Positions 12,501-20,738 of a stretch of DNA of 64,000 nt are shown in pieces. Source of the DNA: Saccoglossus kowalevskii (Eukaryota > Hemichordata > Enteropneusta > Harrimaniidae). How positions within the stretch are numbered: the stretch's first letter is position 1; each line of letters opens with the position of its first letter. The stretch covers positions 533,211-597,210 of the forward strand of contig NW_003137821.1 in assembly GCF_000003605.2 (NCBI RefSeq), written 5' to 3'. The translations under genes were made by a program, and so were the position numbers. The notes beneath the pieces were generated by a model, which was not told the DNA's origin, made no database searches, and saw only the letters and a program-made list of their open reading frames with translations.

Positions 12501-15500
12501 ATAAATCCAAGTGCATTTATGAAATATGCAAATTATTCAAAATCTATCTTTCAGGTTTACCGCACAAGTGCCAAGAGAAATATTGCAGTTGACCATCTAG
12601 CCCTGGGTGTTCCTGGTGGAGAGGTAAGTATTAATCAATGGAAACAAGAATCATGTTTTTTTTCTAATTTCAAAGCAGTTAGAAGGTGATTATGAATAAA
12701 CAGTGAACTTTGAATGTGCTGGGATCCACTTCAAACTCAACACAACACAACTGAACAATCATCGCTTTTCAATATCAAGGATCAACTGAGACTGCATGCA
12801 CGCAATACTATCTGTACTTTTATTTCTATATATGACAGAAGAATTGTTTTTGTTGCAGTGTTTTGGTTTACTCGGTGTGAATGGAGCGGGAAAAACCACA
12901 ACATTCAAGATGTTGACTGGGGAGTTGAGTCCAACGGGAGGCAAAGCTATTGTCAACTGTGATAGGTGAGTTAAAGTGTGTAAGATGAGATATACACTAT
13001 AGTGATGTTCTCACTAGACGAAATAAGCAGTTGTCACAACGCCTTTTATTTGAGAACCTTGTTAAACGTCGTTGTCTTCTTCTCTAGCGTAAAAACACAT
13101 GGAGAAACAGAAACAAAGCAAATGCATTTACCAGAGGGGACGCCATGTTGTCGATTGATCTTTCCATTTGTTTATTGACCTTCCGTGATATGATTCGTTG
13201 TGCGTGCAAAACACCGGTGTTTTTACTAAGTGAGAACGCGAGCAGACAATTCAGCAGATCAGCTAATATTTGCACAACAAAAAAAACAGTGTCAACACCG
13301 GCATTTTTTAGACGTGTGAGAACGTAGCTTAAATCCAAGCATTGCACACATGTGGACAGAAATCTATGGTCATGTAAATCAAATATCAACAAGCATTGTT
13401 TAAATTGATATGGCATGTTTTATTGGTTACGTTACCATATACTCTCTTCTAGATGCAAGAACATAAACACCAAAAATCACATATGTTCTATAGTAAATCA
13501 TTAGACTATAGGAAAATTGTGTTAATTCAGTTCCTTGACTCCAAGAAAAACATGACATTCTCTATATCCTTTAGTTGCTCATAAGGCACATAACCTGCTG
13601 GTCCCCCTAAGTTTAATATCAAATCTTTACTCATGCCCGATTGGGAAATAATGCATATCCAAATTTAGGCTACCTGTTACCCCTAACCGCCTCAGCATAC
13701 AACCACTCATAACAAGAGCATGTTAATTTAAGTACCATGCCAATTACAAATTTACTTCAGAATCAGTACTATAATTAATTAATTCTAAAAACAATTCAGA
13801 ACAATTGCAGCTTTTCTAGGTGTTGTATGTTACAGAAAATTGAATTTTGAATTACCAAAATGGTCTTACTGCCTTTTCACATGCATGGGAAATGGTTTCT
13901 CCATCAAAATTGTAATTTGTGCAAAAAAAATGTTGAGCAAGACAACAGTGAATTTTTTAAAATCTCGTATTTTTAGTGACATGAAATTAACCTCATCTCA
14001 TTTGTATCCATATGCATTTAGTACCGGATATTGTCCGCAAGAAGATGCTCTTGACGGTCTGATGACCGGTGTGGAACACATTTATTGCTATGCAAGAATC
14101 AGAGGGATCCAGGAATCACAAGTTAAACAGGTTGCAAAGTGGGCACTGGGGAAGATGCGACTCTCTGACGCTGGCAACAAGCTGGTTAAGAACTACAGTG
14201 GAGGAATGAAACGAAAACTATCAACTGCCATTTCTCTTATTGGGAAACCTGACGTTATTCTAATGGTAATGAACATACATAATTTACATAACGACACAAC
14301 GTAGCGCTAGATCACATGTGAACACTAAAACATAAATGATTATATATTGTGAATTACTTTATTTTAGCTGAAATTAATGTTTGCAGTAAAGACATATTGG
14401 CTGTTTTGTATGAATTTTATGAGTTGAATATAAAATATAGGAAAATAGATAATTTCACAGGTTCATCCCTTTAGCTAAAATAGCAAAAATATTGCATTGA
14501 GACAAAATTGATTGGCATCAAATGTGTATAGAACATTATTAAGCATGGAAATACCCCAAAAATACTTTCGCATTTATTAAATCCCACAGTGTTTGACGTC
14601 ACTATGATACTATGACCTTTGTTTGTCCTGATTTAGCGTTTGATTTTGTGCATAATGTGAAATCTTGCATTGAATGGTAAAATGGTCTATAATCTCCCAA
14701 ATGAATGATGTTAACATGTTTGTTGATTTTAGACTTGCGCAAACCCCTCCTACTACAACAATGCTCAACAATAGAGGCCCATGGCACCAATGTTGTACCT
14801 TGTAACTGAAGTGTATGATCAGCATTAAGTGGTTAACATCTGGTACTTACAGTACATGTATCATCAACATAACTAGAACTACTGAATGAACACAGTAGAA
14901 TATCTGTATTAATCATGTATATATCAATTGCATTAAATAGGATGAGCCCACCACTGGCATGGATCCAAAATCGAGACGAACTGTCTGGGCCAATGTCCTA
15001 AGTGTGATCAGAGATGGCAGATCAGTTGTCTACACTTCTCACAGGTAAATAGAACACTTTTAAATACAGAGATTTTTTTAAACAAGGGAACAGGGGCGCA
15101 TGCCATGGTCATGCGCCCCCTTACCATGGGGAGCAGATCCTCTGGCAACCATAAAATTCTGATTGACCAGGGATCACAGGTGCCACAGTCTTCAACTGTG
15201 ACCTGTCTGATAGTAATTTTGGCCCCAAGGAAGCCATGGAATGCGCCATCTAACTTTGAATTATCAAAAACTCCACACCCTGGTAGGGAGAACCCTATCT
15301 CCCTCACTTGGTGGCGCCGCTGAATTGCAGTGCTCCCTCTTGCAGATTTTTTCTAGAAAAACCCTGGAAATACGTACCTGATAAAATTGAGCCTTTTATA
15401 AAACACTGCTTATCATTGCATTAATTTCAATGTTGTTTATATTGTTTACAACAAAAATGTGTCAAAATTAAATGTTAGAATTTGATACTGGAAATAGGAG

Positions 15501-17601
15501 TTAGTATTAAGGTTTTTTTTCTAACTATATTAAAAGATGTGTTTCACTTTTGTGTGGAATACCTGACCTTGCATCTTGTGTGTGCCACAAGGTCCATATA
15601 GCTCTGTCTCACTGATATAACTATGTGTGTGTATGCCTGTTTTGTCTGTTGTTTTGTGTTATAAGATCAAAGATTTTCCTGCAACTTGTTGATTTTTTTG
15701 TGTATGATGTTATTTCTACTACATTAACTTAAAGGAAGGGATATAACATATTCTGTATGATATCATTATCCATTCTATACAACATCGGATTACTGTAAAA
15801 TACTTTATTTTAGCTGGAATTAATTTTTGTGTGTAATTTATTTTCACTGATTTCTGACGAGTTGAATGTAAAATATAGGAAAAAAAGTATATTCACTGAA
15901 TTCTATTTTCACTGAATCATTCCTTTTGCGGAAATTAATTTCAAGCGAAAATAATTTTACATTATTACTGATAATATCAATGATTGTTTGTCCTACAGCA
16001 TGGAGGAATGTGAAGCACTTTGTACAAGACTAGCCATCATGGTAAACGGAAGGTTCAAATGTCTGGGAAGTCCCCAACATGTCAAGAATAAATACGGACA
16101 AGGTTACATGCTTACAGTAAAAGTTGGCGGTGAGAGCCCCGACCTCATACCTGCAAGGAATTTCCTGTCTACCTCCATCCCTGGCGCTGTTTTGAAGGTA
16201 AGATACAAAATGTCAAATTTCTAGAAATCTAGATAGATAATATTACCAGAATAGTGCGCACATATCATCAACAAAGCGGTTTTCCCAAAATGGAGACTAT
16301 CTTCAAATTGAGAGAATTCACCAGATCGTAGTCTTGTCGGTTAGGAGACCATCACGAGATCAGAAGACAACCAATTAATCCACAAGTTATCAAGTCTATA
16401 CGCACTTAGAAGACACTTCACTCATCTTAAGAGTGGGTTATCAATGTTCAAAAAGTGAAGGCATGTATAAATGCATACAGACTTTCAAATGAAGTTTCCA
16501 CAATATCATATTTAACTATTTTTTTACATATTGTTCTCAGGAGAGTCATCACAATGTTCTCCAGTATCAAGTACCGAATAAAATCGGGACATTATCAAGA
16601 GTGTTCGGAGTTCTTGAAACAGAGAAGAGTCGTTATGATATAGAAGATTATTCCCTTACACAAACAACCCTCGATCAGGTTAGTATTATTTGATTATCGT
16701 GAATCTCTGCAGGAATGAAGCCAGTAATAAACTTCTGGTTTTCGTTACCCGCAAAAAATAGTTCCGGTAAATAAATTTAACTTGGGAGTACATTTGTCTG
16801 AAAATCTCTTTGGATAAGTAGAATCCAGGTCAAGTTAACTCTTTGAATGCCATCATTTTTTTCAAACAAGATTGTGGTGCAACATTTCGCCAGTTTTAAT
16901 GTATTTTTTTATATTTCTTTTCATGATATGAACCAGATGGACATAATTTTTTTATTGGCTACAAATGTTGATCAAAATTTTGGAATAATCATGAAAAAAA
17001 TATGTGCGTTTTAAGCTTGTGAATGGTGACTTAAAGTTGACTTTGACATTCAAAGGGTTAATGATATGCAAAATACCTAATTAGTATGCACATACGATAT
17101 ATAGAACTATTTTATGAATGGTGACTTAAAGTTGACTTTGACATTCAAAGGGTTAATGATATGCAAAATACCTAATTAGTATGCACATACGGTATATAGA
17201 ACTATTTTGTGAATGGTGACTTAAAGTTGACTTTGACATTCAAAGGGTTAATGATATGCAAATTACCTAATTAATATGCACATATGGTATATAGAGCTAT
17301 TTTGTGAATGTTAACAAAAGTTGACTTTGGTGCTCAAAGGGTTAAACTATTTTGATTTTTGTAGATGTGTTTTGGTCAATAAAATGTCAAATGAGTTGAA
17401 AGTCACTATGCTGGAGTTTTGGTGGTGGCATCTTTGATTACACCCACTTTCGTTCGTTTTTCTCATCTGTGTATTCTTGTGATCCCCACACAGGTATTTA
17501 TTAACTTCTCGAAAAGCCAGAAAGACCCGATTGATGTTGAAGCAGGAAGAGACAATAATGGGTACCTTGGTGACGCTGAGGACGAAGCCCAGCTTGCATA
17601 A
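321..17601 (+). CDS. ABCA-subfamily ABC transporter, 3' part (21 exons), ABCA12/13-like
   Basis: Full-size ABCA-type lipid exporter at a cellular membrane, cut at its 5' side by the window edge. Twenty-one exons joined in coherent phase give about 1,179 residues ending in TAA at 17599-17601. Order: second half of NBD1 ([10 protein letters not shown] signature, [11 protein letters not shown] Walker [11 protein letters not shown]-loop), charged linker, TMD2 with a large Cys-containing extracellular loop, NBD2 (GVNGAGKTT Walker A, GYCPQ Q-loop, [10 protein letters not shown] signature, [21 protein letters not shown]-loop), and a C-terminal VFINFSKSQ like the VFVNFA motif of ABCA1. The segments [35 protein letters not shown] and IFPQFC recall ABCA12/ABCA13 more than ABCA3. 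ABCA proteins move phospholipid, sterol or other lipids using ATP. Here the substrate is unknown. Both NBDs retain catalytic motifs wherever visible, so the protein looks functional. Subfamily placement is from recalled motifs, not a tree. Confidence 0.93.
1083..1370 (+). CDS. ABCA exon 2: NBD1 H-loop and start of post-NBD1 region
   Basis: Completes an Asp codon with the previous exon ([20 protein letters not shown]). The second His of CTHH is the H-loop (switch) histidine. Followed by the family-typical [18 protein letters not shown] and a Ser/Lys-rich stretch. Acceptor taacag, donor GCAG|gtaggg; phase 2 to phase 1 checked. Confidence 0.92.
2059..2273 (+). CDS. ABCA exon 3: regulatory region after NBD1
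   Basis: Encodes the alpha/beta regulatory region after NBD1, with [23 protein letters not shown] and the conserved end [11 protein letters not shown]. Acceptor ttttgcag, donor GAG|gtaagt. Not visible as a long reading frame because it is a short exon with an early in-phase boundary. Joins in phase 0 to the VFLKL of the next exon. Confidence 0.92.
2424..2596 (+). repeat. Dispersed intronic repeat, copy 1 (forward)
   Basis: Shares long identical blocks, such as ggctccaaaattagggttca and aaagtctggtggtgaaaa, with the reverse complement of 9809-9976. About 170 bases long, in a different intron of the same gene. Family not identified. Confidence 0.8.
2792..2984 (+). CDS. ABCA exon 4: VFLKL and charged linker
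   Basis: Starts with VFLKLSG, completing the conserved TLEEVFLKL. Then an acidic and Lys-rich low-complexity cytoplasmic linker ([29 protein letters not shown]). Acceptor cctgcag, donor ATAG|gtaaca. The linker is the least conserved part of ABCA proteins, so its exact donor is less certain. Confidence 0.85.
3107..3155. repeat. (GAAT)n microsatellite
   Basis: About twelve GAAT units in the intron after ABCA exon 4. Confidence 0.97.
3792..4190. repeat. Degenerate tandem repeat, about 155-bp unit, nearly 3 copies
   Basis: Three successive copies start near 3792, 3949 and 4103. Shared blocks are gacctctctcagatttgtt, atgatatcttcaatt, tttttgtcatttttggt and gctttgatact. The array ends just before ABCA exon 5. 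Confidence 0.85.
4284..4548 (+). CDS. ABCA exon 5: linker end and first helix of TMD2
   Basis: Begins with a very basic run ([10 protein letters not shown]), then [19 protein letters not shown] and a hydrophobic helix [17 protein letters not shown], the first TMD2 helix, then extracellular sequence. Acceptor attgtag, donor TACAG|gtatat. The RFHHVKRD element just before the helix is the usual ABCA coupling segment. Confidence 0.9.
4640..4950. repeat. Degenerate tandem duplication in ABCA intron
   Basis: Two related segments (about 4640-4760 and 4800-4950) share catatgtcatgccactgac / gatatgatgtaccactgat, cacacagattt / cacacaatgattt, aattcattggcgtgtaatcgaca / aattcactgacgcgtcattgaca and catacattgttactatag / tgtacattggtatag. 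The rest of this intron, to 5533, shows only AT-rich sequence. Confidence 0.6.
5534..5632 (+). CDS. ABCA exon 6: start of TMD2 extracellular loop
   Basis: Short exon (99 bases) encoding [20 protein letters not shown] and [12 protein letters not shown]. Acceptor tttcag, donor GAAAA|gtaagt. Phase 2 in and phase 2 out match both neighbours, which supports it despite its low intrinsic coding signal. Confidence 0.85.
6284..6617 (+). CDS. ABCA exon 7: Cys-containing extracellular loop
   Basis: Encodes loop sequence with CTCEGG and TCPEGSEG, matching the cysteine cluster of ABCA1-type second extracellular domains, a candidate N-glycosylation site (NTSS), then [22 protein letters not shown]. Acceptor ttacag, donor AAAAG|gttagt. 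The cysteines probably form interdomain disulfides, as known for ABCA1; here that is inference. Confidence 0.92.
7285..7396 (+). CDS. ABCA exon 8: [11 protein letters not shown] motif
   Basis: Encodes [20 protein letters not shown], the conserved W(Y/F)NNKG(F/W)H motif that precedes the membrane re-entry of ABCA1/A12/A13-type TMD2, followed by [12 protein letters not shown]. Acceptor atttacag, donor ATG|gtgagt. Confidence 0.93.
8152..8212 (+). CDS. ABCA exon 9: short loop exon
   Basis: A 61-base exon encoding [27 protein letters not shown] is characteristic of the ABCA1/A12/A13 loop before the second TMD2 helix. Acceptor tgtaatag, donor GATAT|gtaagt. Phases fit exon 8 and exon 10. Confidence 0.88.
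8963..9140 (+). CDS. ABCA exon 10: TMD2 helix and coupling segment
   Basis: Hydrophobic helix [20 protein letters not shown] followed by [22 protein letters not shown], the conserved E..(R/K)..K.(L/Q)H..SG cytoplasmic coupling helix of ABCA proteins, and the start of the next helix. Acceptor acacag, donor CTG|gtgagt. Confidence 0.94.
9339..9454 (+). CDS. ABCA exon 11: TMD2 helix pair
   Basis: Encodes [20 protein letters not shown] and then [18 protein letters not shown], two hydrophobic segments around a short loop. Acceptor ctttag, donor TTCGG|gtaagt. Position and length fit the third and fourth TMD2 helices. Confidence 0.92.
9809..9976 (-). repeat. Dispersed intronic repeat, copy 2 (inverted)
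   Basis: Reverse-complement copy of 2424-2596. Aligned blocks include the gtctggtggtgaaaa end, the ggctccaaaattagggttca middle and the aaactgaaaattgactca segment. No coding content seen. Confidence 0.8.
10038..10173 (+). CDS. ABCA exon 12: TMD2 helices
   Basis: Encodes [17 protein letters not shown] (family-typical G.(A/S)..P.MYL.S..F) then [20 protein letters not shown]. Acceptor ttcacag, donor GAT|gtaagt. A palindromic repeat is inserted only 11 bases downstream of this donor (from 10185), yet the donor is intact. Confidence 0.93.
10185..10398. repeat. Palindromic MITE-like element, TACTGTA family, copy A
   Basis: Starts TACTGTAGAATACTTTATTT and ends with the reverse complement (aaataaagtattctacagta). 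The inner arms (ttcgcttggaattt / attccagcgaaaataaa) are also complementary, so nearly the whole element folds into a hairpin. It lies 11 bases after the donor of ABCA exon 12. The intron remainder to 11131 shows nothing else. Confidence 0.85.
11132..11388 (+). CDS. ABCA exon 13: last TMD2 part
   Basis: Encodes [20 protein letters not shown], the IFP(Q/H)FC segment of ABCA1/A12-like proteins, an amphipathic stretch, then the last helix [20 protein letters not shown] and a basic tail. Acceptor gttacag, donor GATGG|gtaagt. Confidence 0.94.
11707..11827 (+). CDS. ABCA exon 14: TMD2-NBD2 connector
   Basis: Encodes [20 protein letters not shown] and [19 protein letters not shown], the acidic/basic connector leading to the first NBD2 strand (V.L.NLTK). 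Acceptor tttcag, donor CAAAG|gtatca. Confidence 0.9.
11954..12324. mobile_element. hAT-like non-autonomous element, copy 1
   Basis: Ends are CAGGGTTTTTCTA and TAGAAAAAACCCTG, an inverted repeat with the CAGGG start typical of hAT transposons. It is flanked by TAAAAG on both sides, a possible target duplication (6 bases visible; hAT normally gives 8). No transposase frame. A related element lies at 15067-15366. Confidence 0.65.
12555..12623 (+). CDS. ABCA exon 15: start of NBD2
   Basis: A 69-base exon encoding [20 protein letters not shown] and GGE. VY carries the conserved aromatic A-loop position, and AVD.L.LGVP..E is the strand before Walker A. Acceptor ctttcag, donor GAG|gtaagt; phase 0 at both ends. 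Confidence 0.9.
12859..12965 (+). CDS. ABCA exon 16: NBD2 Walker A
   Basis: Encodes [20 protein letters not shown], with the P-loop Lys and Thr intact, then [15 protein letters not shown]. Acceptor gttgcag, donor GATAG|gtgagt (phase 2). Confidence 0.96.
14022..14265 (+). CDS. ABCA exon 17: NBD2 Q-loop and signature (alternative start 13977)
   Basis: Encodes [20 protein letters not shown] (Q-loop Gln) then, after [13 protein letters not shown], the signature [16 protein letters not shown] and KPDVILM of Walker B. Donor ATG|gtaatg. Two acceptors fit the phase: atgcatttag (start 14022) and cgtatttttag (start 13977). The second adds 15 in-frame residues and gives a Walker A to Q-loop distance closer to the family. 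The exact start is unresolved. Confidence 0.92.
14350..14480. repeat. Fragment of the TACTGTA palindrome family
   Basis: Contains actttattttagctgaaatt and gagttgaatataaaatatagg, shared with the copy at 15791-15965. No clear opposite end. The rest of intron 14266-14940 shows nothing recognisable. Confidence 0.45.
14941..15044 (+). CDS. ABCA exon 18: NBD2 Walker B end and H-loop start
   Basis: Begins with [20 protein letters not shown], so Walker B is split across the intron (VILM | DEP), and ends in VVYTSH(S) at the H-loop His. The catalytic Glu is present. Acceptor aaatag, donor CACAG|gtaaat. Confidence 0.95.
15067..15366. mobile_element. hAT-like non-autonomous element, copy 2
   Basis: Related to 11954-12324: shares the aacaggg.cgca block near the left end and ttttttctagaaaaaccctg at the right end. 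The left end is worn (CAGAGATTTTTTT). Flanks share AAATA. It lies in the intron after ABCA exon 18. Confidence 0.55.
15791..15965. repeat. Palindromic MITE-like element, TACTGTA family, copy B
   Basis: Starts TACTGTAAAATACTTTATTT and ends with attaatttcaagcgaaaataattttaca, roughly the reverse complement. The centre holds tgacgagttgaatgtaaaat, as in copy C. It lies in the intron upstream of ABCA exon 19. Confidence 0.8.
15999..16197 (+). CDS. ABCA exon 19: SMEECEALC and post-H-loop strand
   Basis: Encodes [20 protein letters not shown] then [20 protein letters not shown], among the most conserved stretches of ABCA NBD2, then a variable tail with [15 protein letters not shown]. Acceptor cctacag, donor TTGAAG|gtaaga. 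Confidence 0.96.
16541..16678 (+). CDS. ABCA exon 20: C-terminal regulatory domain
   Basis: Encodes [37 protein letters not shown] and SLTQTTLDQ, matching the family pattern h..Y.hP.......hF..hE..k......hY.hsQTTLeQVF. Acceptor tctcag, donor CAG|gttagt. Short open frames in other registers mask it, but phase 0 at both ends and motif content support this frame. Confidence 0.93.
16835..17345. mobile_element. piggyBac-like TTAA element with expanded 95-bp minisatellite
   Basis: Left end TTAACTCTTTGAATG at 16835. Inverted counterpart CATTCAAAGGGTTAA ends at 17061, giving 15-bp ends bounded by TTAA. From 17021 a 95-base unit (gaatggtgacttaaagttga ... ) repeats with starts at 17021, 17116, 17211 and 17306, and the last truncated unit also closes with caaagggttaa at 17345. 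No transposase. Confidence 0.7.
17494..17601 (+). CDS. ABCA exon 21: VFINF motif and stop
   Basis: Encodes [18 protein letters not shown] and an acidic tail ending EDEAQLA, then TAA. VFINF matches the VFVNFA C-terminal motif of ABCA1, known there to matter for lipid transport and apolipoprotein binding. Acceptor cacacag. Confidence 0.94.
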   Translation, partial: VFINFSKSQKDPIDVEAGRDNNGYLGDAEDEAQLA

Positions 17602-18446
17602 AAATCAGTTCCATTTTATAGTAAGTATACACTGTCTGATTTTTCAAATCACCGCCGTATTTTTATTTACTGGAAATGGAATTTCTTGTATTGCTGCCAA
17701 TCCAACTTCATTTTTGGAGTTTTCCCTTTATGTTCTCAATAGTCAATGCCATGATTACCAGACCTTACTAAAAGTTAAACTTACATAACCATAGCTAAGC
17801 TTTCTCCAAAGCAAACTCTAAATGAATTTTGTATAGATCTTTGTTTAGTGTGTAAAACCAATCAAAAGCGAGTGCAAGAGAATATGAACTGATGTGACTG
17901 CAGATTCTTGAATACTAAAGGTGTTTACCATCTTTAATTTAGTAGGATTTTTTATTGTGTGTCTGTTTCACAATATGGAATGTGATAAATACTGTAGAAC
18001 ATGTTGAAATAGCTGCATGCAATTTTAGCGGATTTGACTTTTGGCATGAATTAACAGAATCTTAATTTAGCTAAAGTGTTGACTATCCCCCTGTGAGAAT
18101 ATACTTTCTGTTAAATTAGCTGCATCTTGAATTAGCGTAATTACAGATTAGCTAAAATAGCTAAAATAACATGCTAGCTAAAAAGACATGCTTTACGTCC
18201 AGTTAGCGTTTTTGTTTTAAATCAATTTATTCATTAATAAATTTTTTTTTTTAGATTCCTGCTAATGTAACAAAAGAAGAATATTCAGAAAAAATTGATC
18301 AATGCAAAAAAAGGAAAGCTTGTTTTTAATTGTAATATAAACCATTATGAAAGTGTTGTATAATTCACAAATGTGAATTTATTTTTTTAAACTTAAGAGC
18401 AATATTTTTTCATAATTTGTAGTATATAATTGAGAAATAAAAACAA
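17602..18446 (+). other. Probable 3' UTR of the ABCA gene with candidate poly(A) signal
   Basis: Non-coding AT-rich sequence after the TAA. A canonical AATAAA lies at 18436-18441. The real transcript end is not determinable from sequence alone, and earlier non-canonical signals are possible. Confidence 0.4.
17990..18165. repeat. Diverged member of the TACTGTA palindrome family
   Basis: Begins TACTGTAGAACATGTTGAAA with tagctgcatg...ttagcggattt and later attagctgcatcttgaatta and gattagctaaaatagc. Arms are partly complementary; the right boundary is unclear. Confidence 0.45.
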
Positions 18447-19013
18447 AAAACACTGGACACTGATAACAGTAATTCCATCAAGCAGTGAGCATGTGTAGCA
18501 CTTTTTAACAAATGCTATATAGATGCATGGTGCCCCTCTCAATTATGCAAATACCTACAATATTACAGTATTTTCTCTATTATAAGCACATGTTTAATAC
18601 AAGTGCATATAAACCAAGAATTGCAATTAATGTATACTAAATCATAGAAATATGGTTTATTTGGCCCATAGAAACGTATGGTATTTACCGGTAGTATGTA
18701 TGTAAGCATACATGTATATGCTTTTAATAGGGAAAATACGATATATTTAATATACATCATTTTTCAAATAAGGATATGTTCAGAGTTTTCTCAGAATTAA
18801 TCTTAACTAGATGCATTGGATTAAATTAATTCTGAGAATATCTTTGATATGGAAAAATTGGGGGTATATATATGATATATTCAAAGAGGCAATTGTCCTA
18901 TTCTGGTGAGCTAATTTTTTCAGTCAATGGGACTCAAAATGCCTGAAATGAACACGCAGTTACAGCTTAAAGAACTGAGTAATTGTAATTTTGTTTCAGA
19001 ACATGATCCACAG

Positions 19014-19163
19014 TACTGTAAATGCACTACCGGTAATTATTTACCAAGTTTTAATTTTGCGGATAAGTAAAATCTTGTTTGTGAACTCAAAACTTGGTGA
19101 ATATGCTCACAATATCAAAGTAAGTGAAATTAAATGCCAGTGCATTTAAATGATTTTACAGTA
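19014..19163. repeat. Palindromic MITE-like element, TACTGTA family, copy E
   Basis: Starts TACTGTAAATGCACTACCGG and ends with ttaaatgattttacagta. Internal agttttaattttgcgg and gtgaaattaaatgccagtgca suggest the same fold. Ends are inverted. Confidence 0.6.
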
Positions 19164-19342
19164 CACAATATACTTGCAGGTTTCAATGTATTATTTTTGA
19201 AATTGCGAATATAGATATATTATTCAGAGAATTTTACACAGTATTATATTCAATGACATTTTCATTTTCTGTCCAAGCATCCTCTTGAATATTTTTGGGG
19301 GGTATTTTCAAGAAGGAGAGGGAGTCTTGGGAGGGGTAAGCA

Positions 19343-19343
<1 letters not shown>

Positions 19344-19375
<32 letters not shown>
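19344..19375. repeat. (TTGA)n microsatellite
   Basis: About seven and a half uninterrupted TTGA/GATT units. Confidence 0.95.
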
Positions 19376-19376
<1 letters not shown>

Positions 19377-20713
19377 ATCTTTATCAATTTGTATTCTACT
19401 TATTCTGATTGTTATTTCCTTGTATTTAAAAAATTCCTTTTAAACAGATTATGGTTGTTTTTCATCTTGACAATATGTTCATATTTACACCTCTGATGCA
19501 ATTATCAATGACGTTTTATCAAGAACTACTCATTTGTTACTATGGCAACATTACTTACTTTAGTATATTATTGAATTTTTAAATTAATACATAAAATCTT
19601 TTATACAAAATTATTCTAATAAATATAATATATTGATACGATTACTCTGTAGCAATTATAAAACTAACATTTTTTGTACATGTGGTTAAAAACTTTCCAG
19701 GCCAGTTAATTTTTTTTTTTTAGCGACAATGTCTGGAAATGTTATTTTACGTGATTCTTATTAAAACTCAATTTTTGTACTTCGTTATTTACTACATCAT
19801 GCTTTTGTTTTGTTTTTCAAATCAATATTTGTACAAATATATATGTATTTATCTTTACTATCAGCTATGTTACAATTTTTATGTTTCATTAAAGTAAGCA
19901 CTTGATCAATAACAAATGTGTTCTCTATTGATTTAGTATGTGCAAGTGTTTGGAAACAATTTGTCTGAATTAGTTTTGTAAACTCTTGTTGTCTTCAGGT
20001 ACTTCATTAATTATTTGCTGGTTTTTAATTTTGCTATTCGCCATCTGGGTGGGCGTTGGTTTTCATTTTGTATGTGTGATTGTGTTACCATGGTTACAAC
20101 CTAGAAATCAATTTTACTCTATTATCTCAGTTATTATGTATGATATTTTTCCTGTAATTGTGCAAGCCCTTCCAAGCGAAAACAAGGTGTAGTTTGTATT
20201 TTTAAAGACCAAATGTGCCTCAACCCAAAAGTTGGAATTTGCTTATATGTTTGGAACTGCGCATGCTCGGGCCTCTGCTTCAAAATATCCGCGTAGATGA
20301 GTTTATTCATATTGCTCGGGTGTTTCGATTTTCACAGGATTTAACCCGTTTTAGTTCGAATAAAGGTAATGTAAGTCGATCGATAGTTTCTACCGATATC
20401 ATGCTTGAGTTGTGTGAAGCGGATCGAAATATAATTTGGAAAATCGTGTTATTTTCGGGAAGTTTCGATGTCATGGTGTCAACGCTTTCCTACCTTGTGT
20501 TCTTATATGAGTTGTAAGGGAATTTACCGGCGACTGACTAACTATGCCGATTACACTTCAGGTCATTTTTTATTATCCAGGAAACGTTCCGAGCGTCTGT
20601 GCCGTATTATACAAGACCCGATCAGTCTTGCTTGTACCGGTAATTGTACTGGCTGACAATCCCCGGGCCAGCATTCATGGAAAGCTGTGCGCGTGCTCAT
20701 TTTTCAGTCTTAT

Positions 20714-20738
20714 ACAACTAATACATTTTATTAGTTGT
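20714..20738. repeat. Short perfect hairpin
   Basis: acaactaata and tattagttgt are perfect complements around a 5-base loop. No T-run or gene context gives it a function. Confidence 0.5.

Larger units (their letters stand above)
518..17493 (+). other. Introns of the ABCA gene, overview
   Basis: Twenty introns between the listed exons. Those over 300 bases without a listed repeat (518-1082, 1371-2058, 5633-6283, 6618-7284, 7397-8151, 8213-8962, 12966-14021 apart from the acceptor question, 16198-16540) contain AT-rich sequence with short homopolymer runs, and I see no gene in them. CpG is scarce in most of them. Confidence 0.6.

Noticed and set aside
13084-13416. 110-codon minus-strand frame in an ABCA intron
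   Set aside because: No domain, no repeat family recognised, and it is the antisense of intronic sequence.
13446-13485. Candidate microexon in the NBD2 intron after tctcttctag
   Set aside because: The only nearby donor gives 40 bases, which breaks the phase-2 to phase-2 requirement.
20215-20517. 100-codon open frame between the genes
   Set aside because: No recognisable domain, no splice context, no start context of note, and length is within chance for this composition over 64 kb.
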